A stretch of DNA of 64,000 bases. Origin: Rhizobium acidisoli. GTDB taxonomy: Bacteria > Pseudomonadota > Alphaproteobacteria > Rhizobiales > Rhizobiaceae. The notes beneath the pieces were generated by a model that was given only the letters and a program-made list of their open reading frames with translations, had not been told where the DNA came from and ran no database searches. The stretch lies in assembly GCF_002531755.2 (NCBI RefSeq), contig NZ_CP034998.1, forward strand, positions 3,162,001 to 3,226,000, written 5' to 3'. How positions within the stretch are numbered: position 1 is the stretch's first letter; every line of letters begins with the position of its first letter. A program made the position numbers and the translations under genes. Shown piece by piece: positions 44,532 to 54,286 of this stretch.

Positions 44532-45356
44532 TTAGATCCGGTCCATCGCCGACGCCATCGAAAACAAAGCGATGCCTGTTGCCGTCGCGGCGTTGAGACT
44601 GTCGAGATCCTCCGACTGCGGGATGCGCGCGCTCTGGAAGCGTGCCAGCAGTGCCTCCGGCAACCCCTCCCCTTCCGTGCCGATGACCAGCGCCATGCGT
44701 GCCGAGGCGGGAATGGCGCGGATATCGGTCTTGCCGTGCGGCGAAAGCGTCCAGATGGCAAAGCCGCGTTCGGCAAGCGAAAGCAGCACATCCATCGCCT
44801 CGCCGCCGCGCCGGTGCGGAACGCTCAGCACCGAACCGACCGAGACACGCAGCGCCTTGCGGTAGAGCGGATCACAGCAGGTTTCGTCGAGCAGCACCGC
44901 ATCCGCCCTGAAGGCGGCTGCATTGCGGAACATCGAACCGGCATTGTCATGATTGGAAATGCCGCAGCCGACGAGCACCAGCGCCCGTTCCGGTAGCGCC
45001 TCGAGAAGAGCCGCCTCTCCGCGATCTTCCCGCCGGCCGAGCGCCAGAACGCCGCGATGCAGATGGAATCCGACGACGCCGTCAAGCACGTCGGCCTCGG
45101 CGACATAGACCGGCACATCGGCCGGCAGCCGCTCGAGGATCGGCAGCACGCCGTCGACGCGGTTGCGCAGCAGCAGGATCTTCTCGGCGAAAAAGCCGCG
45201 GTCTTGCGCATGCGCCTCGGCGAGCATGCGCAGCACGACGGTGCCTTCGGCGATGAAACGGTTTTCCCGGCCCGTCAGATCGCGCTCGCGAATATTGCGG
45301 AATTCGGCGATGCGCGGATCGTCGGCGCTGTCGATGGCGATCGGGACGGCGGCCAT
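44532..45356 (-). CDS. TrmH/SpoU-family RNA 2'-O-methyltransferase
   Basis: A 274-residue SPOUT methyltransferase. N-terminal substrate-binding part: IAEFRNIRERDLTGRENRFI, VVLRMLAEAHAQDRGFFAEK. Knot domain motifs: LVLVGCGISNHDNAGSMFRN (motif 1), LVIGTEGEGLPEALLA (motif 2) and LDSLNAATATGIALFS (motif 3). It probably methylates a ribose of rRNA or tRNA; the exact site is not visible. It starts seven bases after the stop of a small membrane-protein gene, so the two form an operon. Confidence 0.93.
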   Translation of the reverse strand: MAAVPIAIDSADDPRIAEFRNIRERDLTGRENRFIAEGTVVLRMLAEAHAQDRGFFAEKILLLRNRVDGVLPILERLPADVPVYVAEADVLDGVVGFHLHRGVLALGRREDRGEAALLEALPERALVLVGCGISNHDNAGSMFRNAAAFRADAVLLDETCCDPLYRKALRVSVGSVLSVPHRRGGEAMDVLLSLAERGFAIWTLSPHGKTDIRAIPASARMALVIGTEGEGLPEALLARFQSARIPQSEDLDSLNAATATGIALFSMASAMDRI

Positions 45357-45363
45357 GCCGGCC

Positions 45364-45750
45364 TCAATTGCCCGCGACGCTGACGTCGGCGACGGTGCGG
45401 CCGGTCCTCAGGTCGAAGACCAGCGCCTTGCTCTTGCCCTCAGCCGTTTCGCCGTAAAACAGGATCTGCCCCGCCGAAAACGAGGTGGACTGCACCTTGA
45501 AGCCGAGCGGCAAGGAAACCGTCGCCGCAAGCGGCGCATCCGAGGGCACGCCGGCGGCGGAAACGGTCGCCGCCGTCTCCTTGGCTTCGCTGTGCATCGT
45601 CTTATAGACAACCGCGCCGAAGACCGCCATAAGGCTCACGAACATGATGGCGCCGGAAACGATCTGCAGGCGGACCATCTTGCGCCGGACACTTTCCATC
45701 GCCGGATCAAGGGGCTTCTCTTCCTGGTCGTCTGGCTCGATAGCTGTCAT
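45364..45750 (-). CDS. Small single-pass membrane protein (DUF6476-like)
   Basis: A 128-residue protein: acidic N-terminus (EPDDQEEKPLDPAMESVRRK), one membrane helix (VSGAIMFVSLMAVFGAVVYK), then a periplasmic beta-rich domain (ATVSLPLGFKVQSTSFSAGQ, ALVFDLRTGRTVADVSVAG). I believe it is the DUF6476 family, common in Rhizobiales next to rluD, but that label is from memory. ATG at 45750 is 43 bases from the divergent rluD start. Confidence 0.78.
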   Translation of the reverse strand: MTAIEPDDQEEKPLDPAMESVRRKMVRLQIVSGAIMFVSLMAVFGAVVYKTMHSEAKETAATVSAAGVPSDAPLAATVSLPLGFKVQSTSFSAGQILFYGETAEGKSKALVFDLRTGRTVADVSVAGN

Positions 45751-45793
45751 CTGTGCGTCCCGTTCTAAAAAAATACGTCGGAGAAGAAGCGTC

Positions 45794-46819
45794 TTGAGCG
45801 ACCCCTTTAAACAAGCAGCCGGCAATAGAAAAGTCCTGACCGCCGATGAAACTGCCGAAGGCCGGCTCGACGCGTGGCTGACGGCGCAGGTCGGGGAGGA
45901 ATTTTCGCGCAGCCGCATCAAGGCGCTGATCAAGGACGGCCAGGTTTCTCTGCGCGGCGAACCCGTCACCGATCCGCAGCGCAAGGTGCGCAACGGCGAT
46001 AGTTTCGAGATCACCCTGCCCGAGCCGGAAGACCCGACGCCGCAGGGCGAGGATATCCCGCTTGCTATCCTCCATGAGGATGAAGACCTCATCGTCATCT
46101 CCAAGCCTTCCGGTCTCGTCGTCCATCCCGGCTCCGGCAACTGGACGGGGACGCTGGTCAACGCGCTGATCCATCACTGCGGCGATACGCTCTCCGGCAT
46201 CGGCGGCGTGCGCCGCCCGGGCATCGTCCACCGGCTCGACAAGGACACGACAGGGGTCATGGTCGTCGCCAAGAACGACATTGCCCATCGCCACCTCTCG
46301 CTCCAGTTTGCCGATCATGGCCGCACCATGCCGCTGGAGCGGGCCTACCAGGCTGTCGTCTGGGGCCGCCCCCGCTCGCTGACAGGCACGGTCGACGCGC
46401 CGCTCGGCCGCGCCACCGGCGATCGCACGCGCCGCGCCGTCAAGCGGCCCGACAGTCATGACGCCGACGAGGCGATCACGCATTACGAGGTGATCGAGCG
46501 CTTCCAGGAGAACCCGGACGCGACCGCACTTGCTTCGCTGGTCGAGTGCCACCTCGAAACCGGCCGTACCCACCAGATCCGTGTGCATATGGCCCATATC
46601 GGCCATCCGCTGCTCGGCGACACGGTTTATGGCGCCGGCTTCAAGACCAAGGCCAACCGCCTACCCGAGGAAGTCCGCAAGGTCGTCAACGGTTTCAACC
46701 GCCAGGCGCTGCATGCTTTCATGCTGCAGTTCGAGCATCCCCGCACCGGCGAAATCATGCATTTCGAAGTGCCGCTGCCGGATGATATGGTGGAGCTGGT
46801 CGAGGCGTTGCGGGGATAG
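45794..46819 (+). CDS. RluD-family 23S rRNA/tRNA pseudouridine synthase
   Basis: A 341-residue enzyme. S4-like RNA-binding domain at residues 15-80 (AEGRLDAWLTAQVGEEFSRS, IKDGQVSLRGEPV), then the catalytic domain with DLIVISKPSGLVVHPGSGNW and the active-site aspartate in RPGIVHRLDKDTTGVMVVAK, LVECHLETGRTHQIRVHMAH and HPLLGDTVYG. These are RluA/RluC/RluD features; the length and S4 domain fit RluD (23S rRNA 1911/1915/1917). I chose TTG at 45794 with GGAGAAG nine bases upstream; no ATG precedes the domain sensibly. Confidence 0.92.
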   Translation: MSDPFKQAAGNRKVLTADETAEGRLDAWLTAQVGEEFSRSRIKALIKDGQVSLRGEPVTDPQRKVRNGDSFEITLPEPEDPTPQGEDIPLAILHEDEDLIVISKPSGLVVHPGSGNWTGTLVNALIHHCGDTLSGIGGVRRPGIVHRLDKDTTGVMVVAKNDIAHRHLSLQFADHGRTMPLERAYQAVVWGRPRSLTGTVDAPLGRATGDRTRRAVKRPDSHDADEAITHYEVIERFQENPDATALASLVECHLETGRTHQIRVHMAHIGHPLLGDTVYGAGFKTKANRLPEEVRKVVNGFNRQALHAFMLQFEHPRTGEIMHFEVPLPDDMVELVEALRG

Positions 46820-47001
46820 AGGCGTCCTCTCCGACCCCTCTCACAGCTGCGTGAGCGGCACCTTGAACCGCTGTTTCGCCACACTTATCTGTATATTGAC
46901 TTAGTGCGGGCTCGCAGTAGAGCCGCACGTCCCGGTTTGCCATTTTTAACGCGAGGACGCGTTTCCAACGGGAACCGGAATTCACTTGAGGAGGGTGCAC
47001 T

Positions 47002-47910
47002 ATGGCCCGAAATACCTTGCCGTCCATTACCGCCGGCGAAGCCGGTCTCAATCGTTACCTCGACGAAATCCGCAAGTTTCCGATGCTTGAGCCGCAGCAG
47101 GAATACATGCTCGCCAAGCGTTATGCCGAGCATGGTGATCGCGACGCCGCCCATAAGCTCGTCACCAGCCATCTTCGCCTCGTCGCAAAGATCGCGATGG
47201 GTTATCGCGGCTATGGCCTGCCGATCGGCGAAGTCGTCTCCGAGGGCAATGTCGGCCTGATGCAGGCCGTCAAGAAGTTCGATGCCGAGCGCGGCTTCCG
47301 CCTTGCTACCTACGCCATGTGGTGGATCAAGGCCTCGATCCAGGAATATATTCTGCGTTCGTGGTCGCTCGTGAAGATGGGCACGACCGCCAACCAGAAG
47401 CGCCTATTCTTCAACCTGCGCCGGCTGAAAGGCCGCATCCAGGCGATCGATGACGGCGACCTGAAGCCGGAGCACGTCTCCGAAATCGCCACCAAGCTGA
47501 AGGTCTCGGAGGAGGAGGTCATTTCGATGAACCGCCGCCTGTCCGGCGACGCCTCGCTGAACGCGCCGATCAAGGCGGCCGAAGGCGACAGCGGCCAATG
47601 GCAGGATTGGCTGGTGGACGACCATGACAGCCAGGAAGACGTGCTGATCGAACAGGACGAGCTCGACACCCGCCGGCGCATGCTGGCGAAAGCGATGAGC
47701 GTGCTGAACGAGCGCGAGCGCCGCATCTTCGAGGCTCGCCGCCTCGCCGAGGATCCGGTGACTCTGGAAGACCTGTCGACAGAATTCGACATCAGCCGCG
47801 AACGCGTCCGTCAGATCGAGGTCCGCGCTTTCGAGAAGGTGCAGGACGCTGTCCGCAAGGAAGCCCAGGAACGCGCCAAGGCCGTCCGGGTCGTCGAAGC
47901 CACGGCCTGA
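47002..47910 (+). CDS. rpoH: Heat-shock sigma factor RpoH
   Basis: A 302-residue sigma-32-type factor. Region 2: LVTSHLRLVAKIAMGYRGYG, LPIGEVVSEGNVGLMQAVKK, FDAERGFRLATYAMWWIKAS. The RpoH box appears as NQKRLFFNLRRLKG near residue 132. Region 4: LNERERRIFEARRLAEDPVT, LEDLSTEFDISRERVRQIEV. Rhizobia carry two rpoH genes; this one has the length and sequence feel of RpoH1, which I cannot prove here. GAGGAGGG lies close to the ATG. A strong terminator follows. Confidence 0.96.
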   Translation: MARNTLPSITAGEAGLNRYLDEIRKFPMLEPQQEYMLAKRYAEHGDRDAAHKLVTSHLRLVAKIAMGYRGYGLPIGEVVSEGNVGLMQAVKKFDAERGFRLATYAMWWIKASIQEYILRSWSLVKMGTTANQKRLFFNLRRLKGRIQAIDDGDLKPEHVSEIATKLKVSEEEVISMNRRLSGDASLNAPIKAAEGDSGQWQDWLVDDHDSQEDVLIEQDELDTRRRMLAKAMSVLNERERRIFEARRLAEDPVTLEDLSTEFDISRERVRQIEVRAFEKVQDAVRKEAQERAKAVRVVEATA

Positions 47911-47934
47911 TAGGGCTGAACTTAAGAAAATTGG

Positions 47935-47970
47935 AACGCCACCTCCTTACGCAGGAGGTGGCGTTTTTTT
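47935..47970 (+). terminator. rpoH terminator
   Basis: A 13-pair stem AACGCCACCTCCT / AGGAGGTGGCGTT with a five-base loop and seven Ts (47935-47970). Confidence 0.95.
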
Positions 47971-47980
47971 GTTAGAAAGC

Positions 47981-48125
47981 TGCCCCTCACCCTAACCCTC
48001 TCCCCGTAAAAACGGGGCGAGGGGACGTGCCCTGCGAGAGGTCAGAGAGGAACGGAGAGGCTACGGCGATCCCCCTTCGCCCCGTTTACGGGGAGAAGGT
48101 GCCGGCAGGCGGATGAGGGGCGTGA
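47981..48125. repeat. RIME-type rhizobial intergenic mosaic element
   Basis: Starts GCCCCTCACCCTAACCCTCT and contains two palindromic arms, CCCTCTCCCCGT / ACGGGGCGAGGG (47996-48023, one mismatch) and CCCCGTTTACGGGG within a longer arm (48074-48098), and ends GCCGGCAGGCGGATGAGGGG. This combination is known from Rhizobium as RIME. It lies between rpoH and a convergent gene. Confidence 0.8.
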
Positions 48126-48189
48126 GCGGCAGAGCGGCGAATGCGCTGAGCGCAAGCGAAGGGCAAGGAACTCCCTTGCCATGACCGCC

Positions 48190-50709
48190 TCACTGGCTCG
48201 TCGAGACGTCCCCGAGCGCGGTCCATTCCTTGATGGCGGTATTGAAGGCATCCGTTCCCGTATTGCCCTTTTCCATCGTCAGCAGCGCGCGGCGGCCGTT
48301 GCGGTAGGTGACGGGGATATCGATCCAGCTGCGGGTCGACATCAGGTCGAGATTGGCCTTGCGCGCATCGGGATAGTCGTTGAGCGCGATCATGTGGAAA
48401 TCGTCGGTGATCTTGGCCGGAACCGCGATCAGCGCGTCACCGCGGTCCTGCTCGGTGCGCTTCATCGAAATGCGCTGGACGCTGTCGATGCTGCCGCCTT
48501 CGAAATTCGGCGGCAGCGAGAAGACGATCTCGACGAGATGGCTTGCCGGCAGCGACGGATCGGAATTGCGTTTGAAGGTGACGAGAGCCGAGAGATTGCG
48601 CTCCGGCACGGTGACGTTGCCCTGCACCGTCGCCTCCTGCCGGCCGTCCTGGCCTGCCTCGTGCTGCACGCTCCAGACCACCGATCCTTCGATCGCCGTC
48701 GGCGAGCTTTGACCGATGCGCTCCTCATAGAGGAACATCTTTTGCGACGAGCCGACGAGAGCGGTTTGCTGCGGCGATGCTGCCGGGCCGTTCGGCGTCG
48801 GCGTTTCGGCCGGTGCGACATCGCCCTGCGCGGTCGCCGCCGGCGGCGTGTCCGCTGCCGCGACATTCTGCTCGGCGACCGATTTTCCTTCCGCGGTCGG
48901 CGTTCCCGGCACTGTCGCCGGTCCGCTGTCGACCTCGGTCCCATCGGTCAGCAGCCGCTGGGTGAATTTCGAATTGGCCGCGGCGCCGTCATTGTTCATT
49001 GACGCCACCTGCGGGTTCTGGTTCGGCTGAGCTGGCGCCGCTGGCGTATTCTGCGCTCCCGGTGTGGTCGGCTGGGCCGGCGGCGTCGCAGCGTTCGGCT
49101 CGGCCGGCGTTGCGGAGCCGGCAGGCGGTGTCGCCGCCTCGTTCCGGGTCGCCTGCGACGGTGCCGAACTGACGAGCCCGTCGACCATCGCCACCAGCGC
49201 CTCTCTGTTCATCCAGCCGGCATAAGCGCCGCCGCCGATCAAGAGAAGCGCGAAGATGAGGGTGATCACGGTGCCGATGCCGAAGCGGCGACGCTTCGGC
49301 TCCATCCGGAAACTCTTGCCCTGCAGCTTGGAAGCGACCATCTGGTCGATATCCATCGCCGGATTGGTGTCATCGTCATCGGCCGCGACCGAGCCGCGGC
49401 GGTCGTAGCCGCGCAGCGCCTTCGCCTCGCGCCAATCCTCGCTCGGCGCGCTGCCGGCGGCGGCCGGCTTGCCGTTGTGCACTTCCGCGAAGATATCGAC
49501 ATCATCGAAATGCGAGGCGACCGGCGCCGCCTTCTTGCTGCTGTCTGCCTCGATCGGCGGCAGATCGTCGAAGACTGCGGTCTCCCAAGAGAAACTTTCC
49601 TTGGCCGCCGGCATGACGGCCGCAGGTGCGACTTTTTCGAGGCTCGATATCACCTCCTCGAAGGCGCGCGCCGAGGTATCCGGGGTGATCGGCGCCGTCT
49701 GCGAATACTGCCGAAGTTCCTCTTCCGCCCATTCGGTCTCCGCATCCTTCGGCGCCGGAGCCGGCGTCTCAGCGGCGGGCTCGGTCCAGACGGGATCGAA
49801 ATGGGCAGCCGCGTCAGCTTGCAGCGGCTCCTCACGGCTGTGCTCGACGAATTCCTGCGGACGAGCGAAATCGGCGACCGGCTCCACCAGCCGGTTGGAT
49901 GCATGCTCTATGCCACGTGTGATCGGCTCAAGCGGCGCGACGGGTTCGTAAACCTCTGCTGCCTCCGGCTCCGCGCTTTCCACCGCCGCCGGCTCGGGCG
50001 CGGTCTCTTCCGCGGGATGCTGCTCGTCAGCATGATATTCGTCTGCTTCTTCGCTGCGATGACCGGCAGGCGCCTCCCAGCGCTCATCATCTGCAGGCCA
50101 AGCCTCGGCAGTGACGTCGCGTCGTTCGCCGGAATGCCATTCCTCGGCCGGCCCTTCCTCTTCATGCGACGGATGCCAGTATGTTTCGGCAGGAGCCGGT
50201 GTCTCTGCCTGCGCGGGAGCAGTAGCCTCGGCCGCAATGGACGTGGGAAGGCTCTGTGCTTCCTCGGAGAGAGGTTCCTCGTCCGCGAGCTCTTCCTGGG
50301 GCTCCTGCGGCGCGGCAGCTTCTACGTGACCCGGCTCGGCGGCGGGCTCAACCGCCTGCGGTTCCGCAGAGGCTTCGTAGGCCGGCTCCTCGACGGTCGT
50401 CTCCGGTGCAGGCGCCGGTTCGCCTTCGTCGTGGACCGTCTGTTCTTCAGCGAATTCCGGCGCGACGGCGGCGGCAACCGGCTCGTCGAGCGGCAGCGCC
50501 TCGGCGTGTTCGCCTTCCACTTCGCGGATGGCGGCCTCGAGCTTTTCGAGCTGGCGTTGCAGCATGGCTTCCGGCGGACGCGGCTTCATGTTCTCGAGCT
50601 GCCGCTGCACTGCGCCGCGGGCACGTTCGTAGACCTTCACCCGCATCTCTGGGGTATTTTCAGCCAGGCCGTCGACGGCCCGCCGAATAACTGCAATAAA
50701 ATCCGCCAT
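48190..50709 (-). CDS. Large acidic single-pass envelope protein of unknown function
   Basis: An 839-residue protein. Residues 1-70: conserved-looking helical start (ADFIAVIRRAVDGLAENTPE, VYERARGAVQRQLENMKPRP). Residues 75-400: low-complexity, rich in Glu, Ala and Pro, probably disordered. Near residues 490-512 one membrane helix (FGIGTVITLIFALLLIGGGA) preceded by a basic stretch KRRRFGIG, so the N-terminus is cytoplasmic. Then a Pro/Thr/Ala linker and a compact periplasmic domain at 660-839 (MFLYEERIGQSSPTAIEGSV, LPASHLVEIVFSLPPNFEGG, SWIDIPVTYRNGRRALLTME). The domain order resembles tip/scaffold proteins of the envelope, but no named family is recognised. purA is 60 bases upstream on the same strand. 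Confidence 0.85.
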   Translation of the reverse strand: MADFIAVIRRAVDGLAENTPEMRVKVYERARGAVQRQLENMKPRPPEAMLQRQLEKLEAAIREVEGEHAEALPLDEPVAAAVAPEFAEEQTVHDEGEPAPAPETTVEEPAYEASAEPQAVEPAAEPGHVEAAAPQEPQEELADEEPLSEEAQSLPTSIAAEATAPAQAETPAPAETYWHPSHEEEGPAEEWHSGERRDVTAEAWPADDERWEAPAGHRSEEADEYHADEQHPAEETAPEPAAVESAEPEAAEVYEPVAPLEPITRGIEHASNRLVEPVADFARPQEFVEHSREEPLQADAAAHFDPVWTEPAAETPAPAPKDAETEWAEEELRQYSQTAPITPDTSARAFEEVISSLEKVAPAAVMPAAKESFSWETAVFDDLPPIEADSSKKAAPVASHFDDVDIFAEVHNGKPAAAGSAPSEDWREAKALRGYDRRGSVAADDDDTNPAMDIDQMVASKLQGKSFRMEPKRRRFGIGTVITLIFALLLIGGGAYAGWMNREALVAMVDGLVSSAPSQATRNEAATPPAGSATPAEPNAATPPAQPTTPGAQNTPAAPAQPNQNPQVASMNNDGAAANSKFTQRLLTDGTEVDSGPATVPGTPTAEGKSVAEQNVAAADTPPAATAQGDVAPAETPTPNGPAASPQQTALVGSSQKMFLYEERIGQSSPTAIEGSVVWSVQHEAGQDGRQEATVQGNVTVPERNLSALVTFKRNSDPSLPASHLVEIVFSLPPNFEGGSIDSVQRISMKRTEQDRGDALIAVPAKITDDFHMIALNDYPDARKANLDLMSTRSWIDIPVTYRNGRRALLTMEKGNTGTDAFNTAIKEWTALGDVSTSQ

Positions 50710-50769
50710 CAGTACTTTCTCAAGAAGTCCGGCACCCTACCGAACCATCCTCCACAGTGACCCGTGAGC

Positions 50770-52068
50770 TTAATCCTCAAACGGATCGGTCACAAGTATC
50801 GTGTCATCCCGCTCCGGGCTGGTGGAAAGCAGCGCGACAGGCGCGCCGATCAGCTCTTCGACCTGGCGAACATATTTGATCGCCTGTGCCGGCAGGTCCG
50901 CCCAACTGCGGGCGCCGACGGTCGATTCCTTCCACCCTTCCAACGTGATGTAGACCGGTTCGACCCTAGCTTGCGCTCCCTGGCTTGCGGGAAGATGATC
51001 AATCTGTTCACCGTCGAGCATGTAACCGACGCAGATCTTCAACTCCTCAAGGCCATCGAGCACATCGAGCTTGGTGAGCGCGATGCCCGTAATGCCGTTG
51101 GTGGCGATCGACTGGCGCACGAGGGCGGCATCGAACCAGCCGCAACGCCGCTTGCGCCCGGTCACCACGCCGAACTCATGGCCTTTTTCGCCAAGGAACT
51201 CACCGATCGCATCCTTCAGCTCCGTCGGGAACGGGCCTTCGCCGACGCGCGTCGTATAGGCCTTGGTGATGCCGAGGATATAGCCGAGCGAGCCCGGCCC
51301 CATGCCGGAACCGGCCGCGGCCTGTCCGGCCACGGTGTTCGACGAGGTCACGAAAGGATAGGTGCCGTGGTCGATATCGAGCAGGCTGCCCTGCGCGCCT
51401 TCGAAGAGGATGCGGGAGCCCTTGCGGCGCTCCTTGTCGAGGAAGAGCCAGACGGTATCACGGAACGGCAGCACCCGATCGGCGATCGAGGTCAGTTCGT
51501 CCATGATCGTCTGGTGGCTGACTTCGGCGACACCGAGGCCGCGGCGAAGCGCGTTGTGATGCGTCAGAATACGGTCGACCTTGCCGGCAAGGCTGTCGAG
51601 ATCGGCAAGATCCATCACCCGGATGGCGCGGCGGCCGACCTTGTCTTCATAGGCCGGGCCGATGCCGCGGCGTGTGGTGCCGATCTTGGTGCCGCTGTTC
51701 GACGCCGCATCCTCGCGCATCGCGTCGAGCTCGCGGTGCAGCGACAGGATAAGCGTCGCATTGTCGGCGATACGCAGATTGTCCGGCGTCACTGTCACGC
51801 CCTGGGCCTCCAGCCGGCCGATCTCGGCGATCAGCGCATGCGGATCGACGACGACGCCGTTGCCGATCACCGCCATTTTGCCCGGACGCACGACGCCGGA
51901 GGGCAGCAGCGACAGCTTGTAGCTGGTGCCGTCGATGACGAGCGTATGGCCGGCATTATGTCCGCCCTGATAGCGCACAACGATATCCGCGCGCTCCGAA
52001 AGCCAGTCGACAATCTTGCCCTTGCCTTCGTCACCCCATTGCGAACCGACCACGACTACGTTCGTCAT
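50770..52068 (-). CDS. purA: Adenylosuccinate synthetase PurA
   Basis: A 432-residue enzyme that joins IMP and aspartate with GTP to give adenylosuccinate, the first committed step to AMP. All landmarks are visible: [20 protein letters not shown] (P-loop), [75 protein letters not shown] and [18 protein letters not shown]. Start ATG at 52068. Confidence 0.98.
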   Translation of the reverse strand: MTNVVVVGSQWGDEGKGKIVDWLSERADIVVRYQGGHNAGHTLVIDGTSYKLSLLPSGVVRPGKMAVIGNGVVVDPHALIAEIGRLEAQGVTVTPDNLRIADNATLILSLHRELDAMREDAASNSGTKIGTTRRGIGPAYEDKVGRRAIRVMDLADLDSLAGKVDRILTHHNALRRGLGVAEVSHQTIMDELTSIADRVLPFRDTVWLFLDKERRKGSRILFEGAQGSLLDIDHGTYPFVTSSNTVAGQAAAGSGMGPGSLGYILGITKAYTTRVGEGPFPTELKDAIGEFLGEKGHEFGVVTGRKRRCGWFDAALVRQSIATNGITGIALTKLDVLDGLEELKICVGYMLDGEQIDHLPASQGAQARVEPVYITLEGWKESTVGARSWADLPAQAIKYVRQVEELIGAPVALLSTSPERDDTILVTDPFED

Positions 52069-52259
52069 CCAACTCTTCCTGTTACCGGCGGAAAACCGCG
52101 CACCTGCTCAAACCCGCGCATCTATAAAGCTTTGTTTTTGGGAAAGCGACCCTGTTGTCACAGGTGATTGGGCTTTTTACGTGACAAATCAGCAGCCGGC
52201 AGGTTATTGCCCGTCACAAAACGCCGCTTGGCGATCGCGGAAAGACGGGAAGAACGCTC

Positions 52260-53177
52260 TTGCAAGCCACGGCCTACTTCTGCCTCGTTATCGCCACCCT
52301 CTGCTGGGGCGGCAACTCCGTCGCCGGCAAGCTCGCAGTCGGGCACATCAGCCCGATGATGCTGACCTTCCTGCGCTGGTTCATCGCCGTGGCGCTGATC
52401 GCCCTGATCTCGGTGCCGCAGCTCAGGAGGGACTGGCCGGTGGTCAGGAAGAACCTGCCGCTGCTGTTTTTCTACGGCGTCATCGGCTACACGCTTTTCA
52501 ACGCCATGCTTTATTCGGCCGTGCAATATACGACGGCGATCAATGTCGCCATCGAGCAGGCCGGCATCCCGATGCTGATTTTCCTGTTGAATTTCATGTT
52601 CTTCCGCACCGGCATCTCGCTGGCGCAATGTCTCGGCTTCGGCATGACACTGATCGGTGTCGCATTGACCGCCGCTCACGGCGACCTGGCAACATTGCTG
52701 CAACTAAGCCTCAACCGCGGCGACGGGCTGATGCTGATCGCCATTGCCGCCTATTCGGTCTACACCATCTTCCTGCGCTGGAAGCCGCCCGTCGACTGGC
52801 GCACGCTGATGGCGTTCCCCGCGCTCGGCGCCATGCTGACCTCGGTGCCGCTGCTCCTTTGGGAAGCCGGCCGGGGTGCCGCGTTATGGCCGGATCAGGC
52901 CGGCTGGGTCATCACCTTCTACACGGCGACCTTCCCGTCGCTGCTGGCGCAGATCCTCTATATCAAGGGCGTCGAGGCGATCGGCGCCAATCGGGCCGGC
53001 CTGTTCATCAATCTCGTGCCGGTGTTTGGAACTTTGCTCTCCGTCGCCCTGATCGGCGAGAGGCTGCAGTCCTTTCACATGATCGCGCTGGCACTGACCT
53101 TGGGCGGCATCGCGATTGCCGAAAAAGGCCGGCCGAAAGCTTCGGCTCCGACCGTTCCCGCCTCCCCTGTAGATTAA
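52260..53177 (+). CDS. EamA-family (DMT) transporter
   Basis: A 305-residue inner-membrane protein with ten hydrophobic helices in two EamA repeats: ATLCWGGNSVAGKLAVGHIS, FFYGVIGYTLFNAMLYSAVQ, TTAINVAIEQAGIPMLIFLL, and second-half GRGAALWPDQAGWVITFYTA and GLFINLVPVFGTLLSVALIG. Such proteins export or import metabolites such as amino acids or nucleosides; the substrate is unknown. TTG at 52260 with GGGAAG nine bases upstream begins the first helix. Its stop shares bases with that of the convergent GNAT gene. Confidence 0.9.
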   Translation: MQATAYFCLVIATLCWGGNSVAGKLAVGHISPMMLTFLRWFIAVALIALISVPQLRRDWPVVRKNLPLLFFYGVIGYTLFNAMLYSAVQYTTAINVAIEQAGIPMLIFLLNFMFFRTGISLAQCLGFGMTLIGVALTAAHGDLATLLQLSLNRGDGLMLIAIAAYSVYTIFLRWKPPVDWRTLMAFPALGAMLTSVPLLLWEAGRGAALWPDQAGWVITFYTATFPSLLAQILYIKGVEAIGANRAGLFINLVPVFGTLLSVALIGERLQSFHMIALALTLGGIAIAEKGRPKASAPTVPASPVD

Positions 53178-54022
53178 CCAAGCTCCAGCGTCGTCACGCC
53201 GAAGACGTGCTTCAGCGGAGTGGCCGGCGCCGGTCCGCGATACATGCGCGTCGTCTCGAAAACCGGTCGAAGGCCGAGGCCTTCGGCAAGTGCCACCGCC
53301 TCATGGTTCTCCGTGGGGATATCGATGAAAACAGCAGCCCCCTTCGCTTCGGGGATCAATTCGGCAAGCAGTGCTGCGGCGCTGTCGGCATCGTTGGCAA
53401 AGAGCGGCCCAATCTTGTAACCCTCGTAGCAGCGGCGGATCGTGCCGTAACCGCGGAGCTTGCCGCTCTTGCGCACCACAGCCGAGCGACGGCCCTTGCG
53501 ACCGGTGCACCAGGCGGCGAGGAAGGCATCCCGCGGCTGCGGAAAGATCGCCGAATCAAAACGCTGCAGGCCTTCGAGGCGCGAATCCATGACCGGGTGC
53601 GCGGCAAGCGCCGAAACAGGCAAGGTGGTGGCGACGCCTCCGTAGCGAATGGTGGAATAGGCGGGTTCGAAGCCGGCCTTGCGGTAGTTGTCCTGCTGGG
53701 CGGCGACGCCGTCGAGGCCGATCGTGCGGTCCCCCGCGCTGGCAATGCCCGTCTCCCAGATCGCCTTTCCGTAACCCTTGCCCCGGAAATCGGGATGGAC
53801 GATGTAGAGCCCCAGGAAGGCGAAACTCTCGCCGTATTTGACGACGGAGATCGAGCCGACGGGGACTTCACCGATGGCGCCGACGAAAAATCCCGACGGA
53901 TCAGCCTCGAGGAATGCAAGCGAATCGTCGAGGCCCGGGTTCCAGCCCTCCTGACGCGCCCATTCGAGCACGAGTTCCAGTTCGCCGGGCCGCATCGAAC
54001 GAACGGCAAATTCCGAATTCAT
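53174..54022 (-). CDS. GNAT acetyltransferase with C-terminal Acetyltransf_18-type domain
   Basis: A 282-residue two-domain protein. N-terminal GNAT domain: FAVRSMRPGELELVLEWARQ, DDSLAFLEADPSGFFVGAIG and the acetyl-CoA loop HPDFRGKGYGKAIWETGI (R-G-K-G-Y-G). C-terminal domain: SAVVRKSGKLRGYGTIRRCY, KIGPLFANDADSAAALLAEL and FIDIPTENHEAVALAEGLGL, as in the Acetyltransf_18 family. The ATG at 54022 has GGGAAAG upstream. Substrate not known. Confidence 0.88.
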   Translation of the reverse strand: MNSEFAVRSMRPGELELVLEWARQEGWNPGLDDSLAFLEADPSGFFVGAIGEVPVGSISVVKYGESFAFLGLYIVHPDFRGKGYGKAIWETGIASAGDRTIGLDGVAAQQDNYRKAGFEPAYSTIRYGGVATTLPVSALAAHPVMDSRLEGLQRFDSAIFPQPRDAFLAAWCTGRKGRRSAVVRKSGKLRGYGTIRRCYEGYKIGPLFANDADSAAALLAELIPEAKGAAVFIDIPTENHEAVALAEGLGLRPVFETTRMYRGPAPATPLKHVFGVTTLELG

Positions 54023-54286
54023 GCGACTTTCCCAGATTGAATGTCCCGCAAGTCCATCCCGGCAACCGCAAAGCAATTGTCAGGTCCCCAGTTCCCCGAT
54101 TGCAGCTGCGAATGATGGAAAGTCGCGCTCATGATCTTGACCACGCGTATAATCATTTTTCGATGCAATGCAGAAAGCTTGTTTCCGCATTAGCATGAAA
54201 CAATGCCGATGCAACCTCAAGAAAATTACTTGCGCCAATTATCTCTCCACGACCGCAAAAGCCAGCCGGCGGTGCCCACCGACGGA

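Noticed and set aside
46880-47001. A TTGACT-based promoter in front of rpoH
   Set aside because: TTGACT is present near 46897 but no fitting -10 hexamer lies 16-18 bases further.
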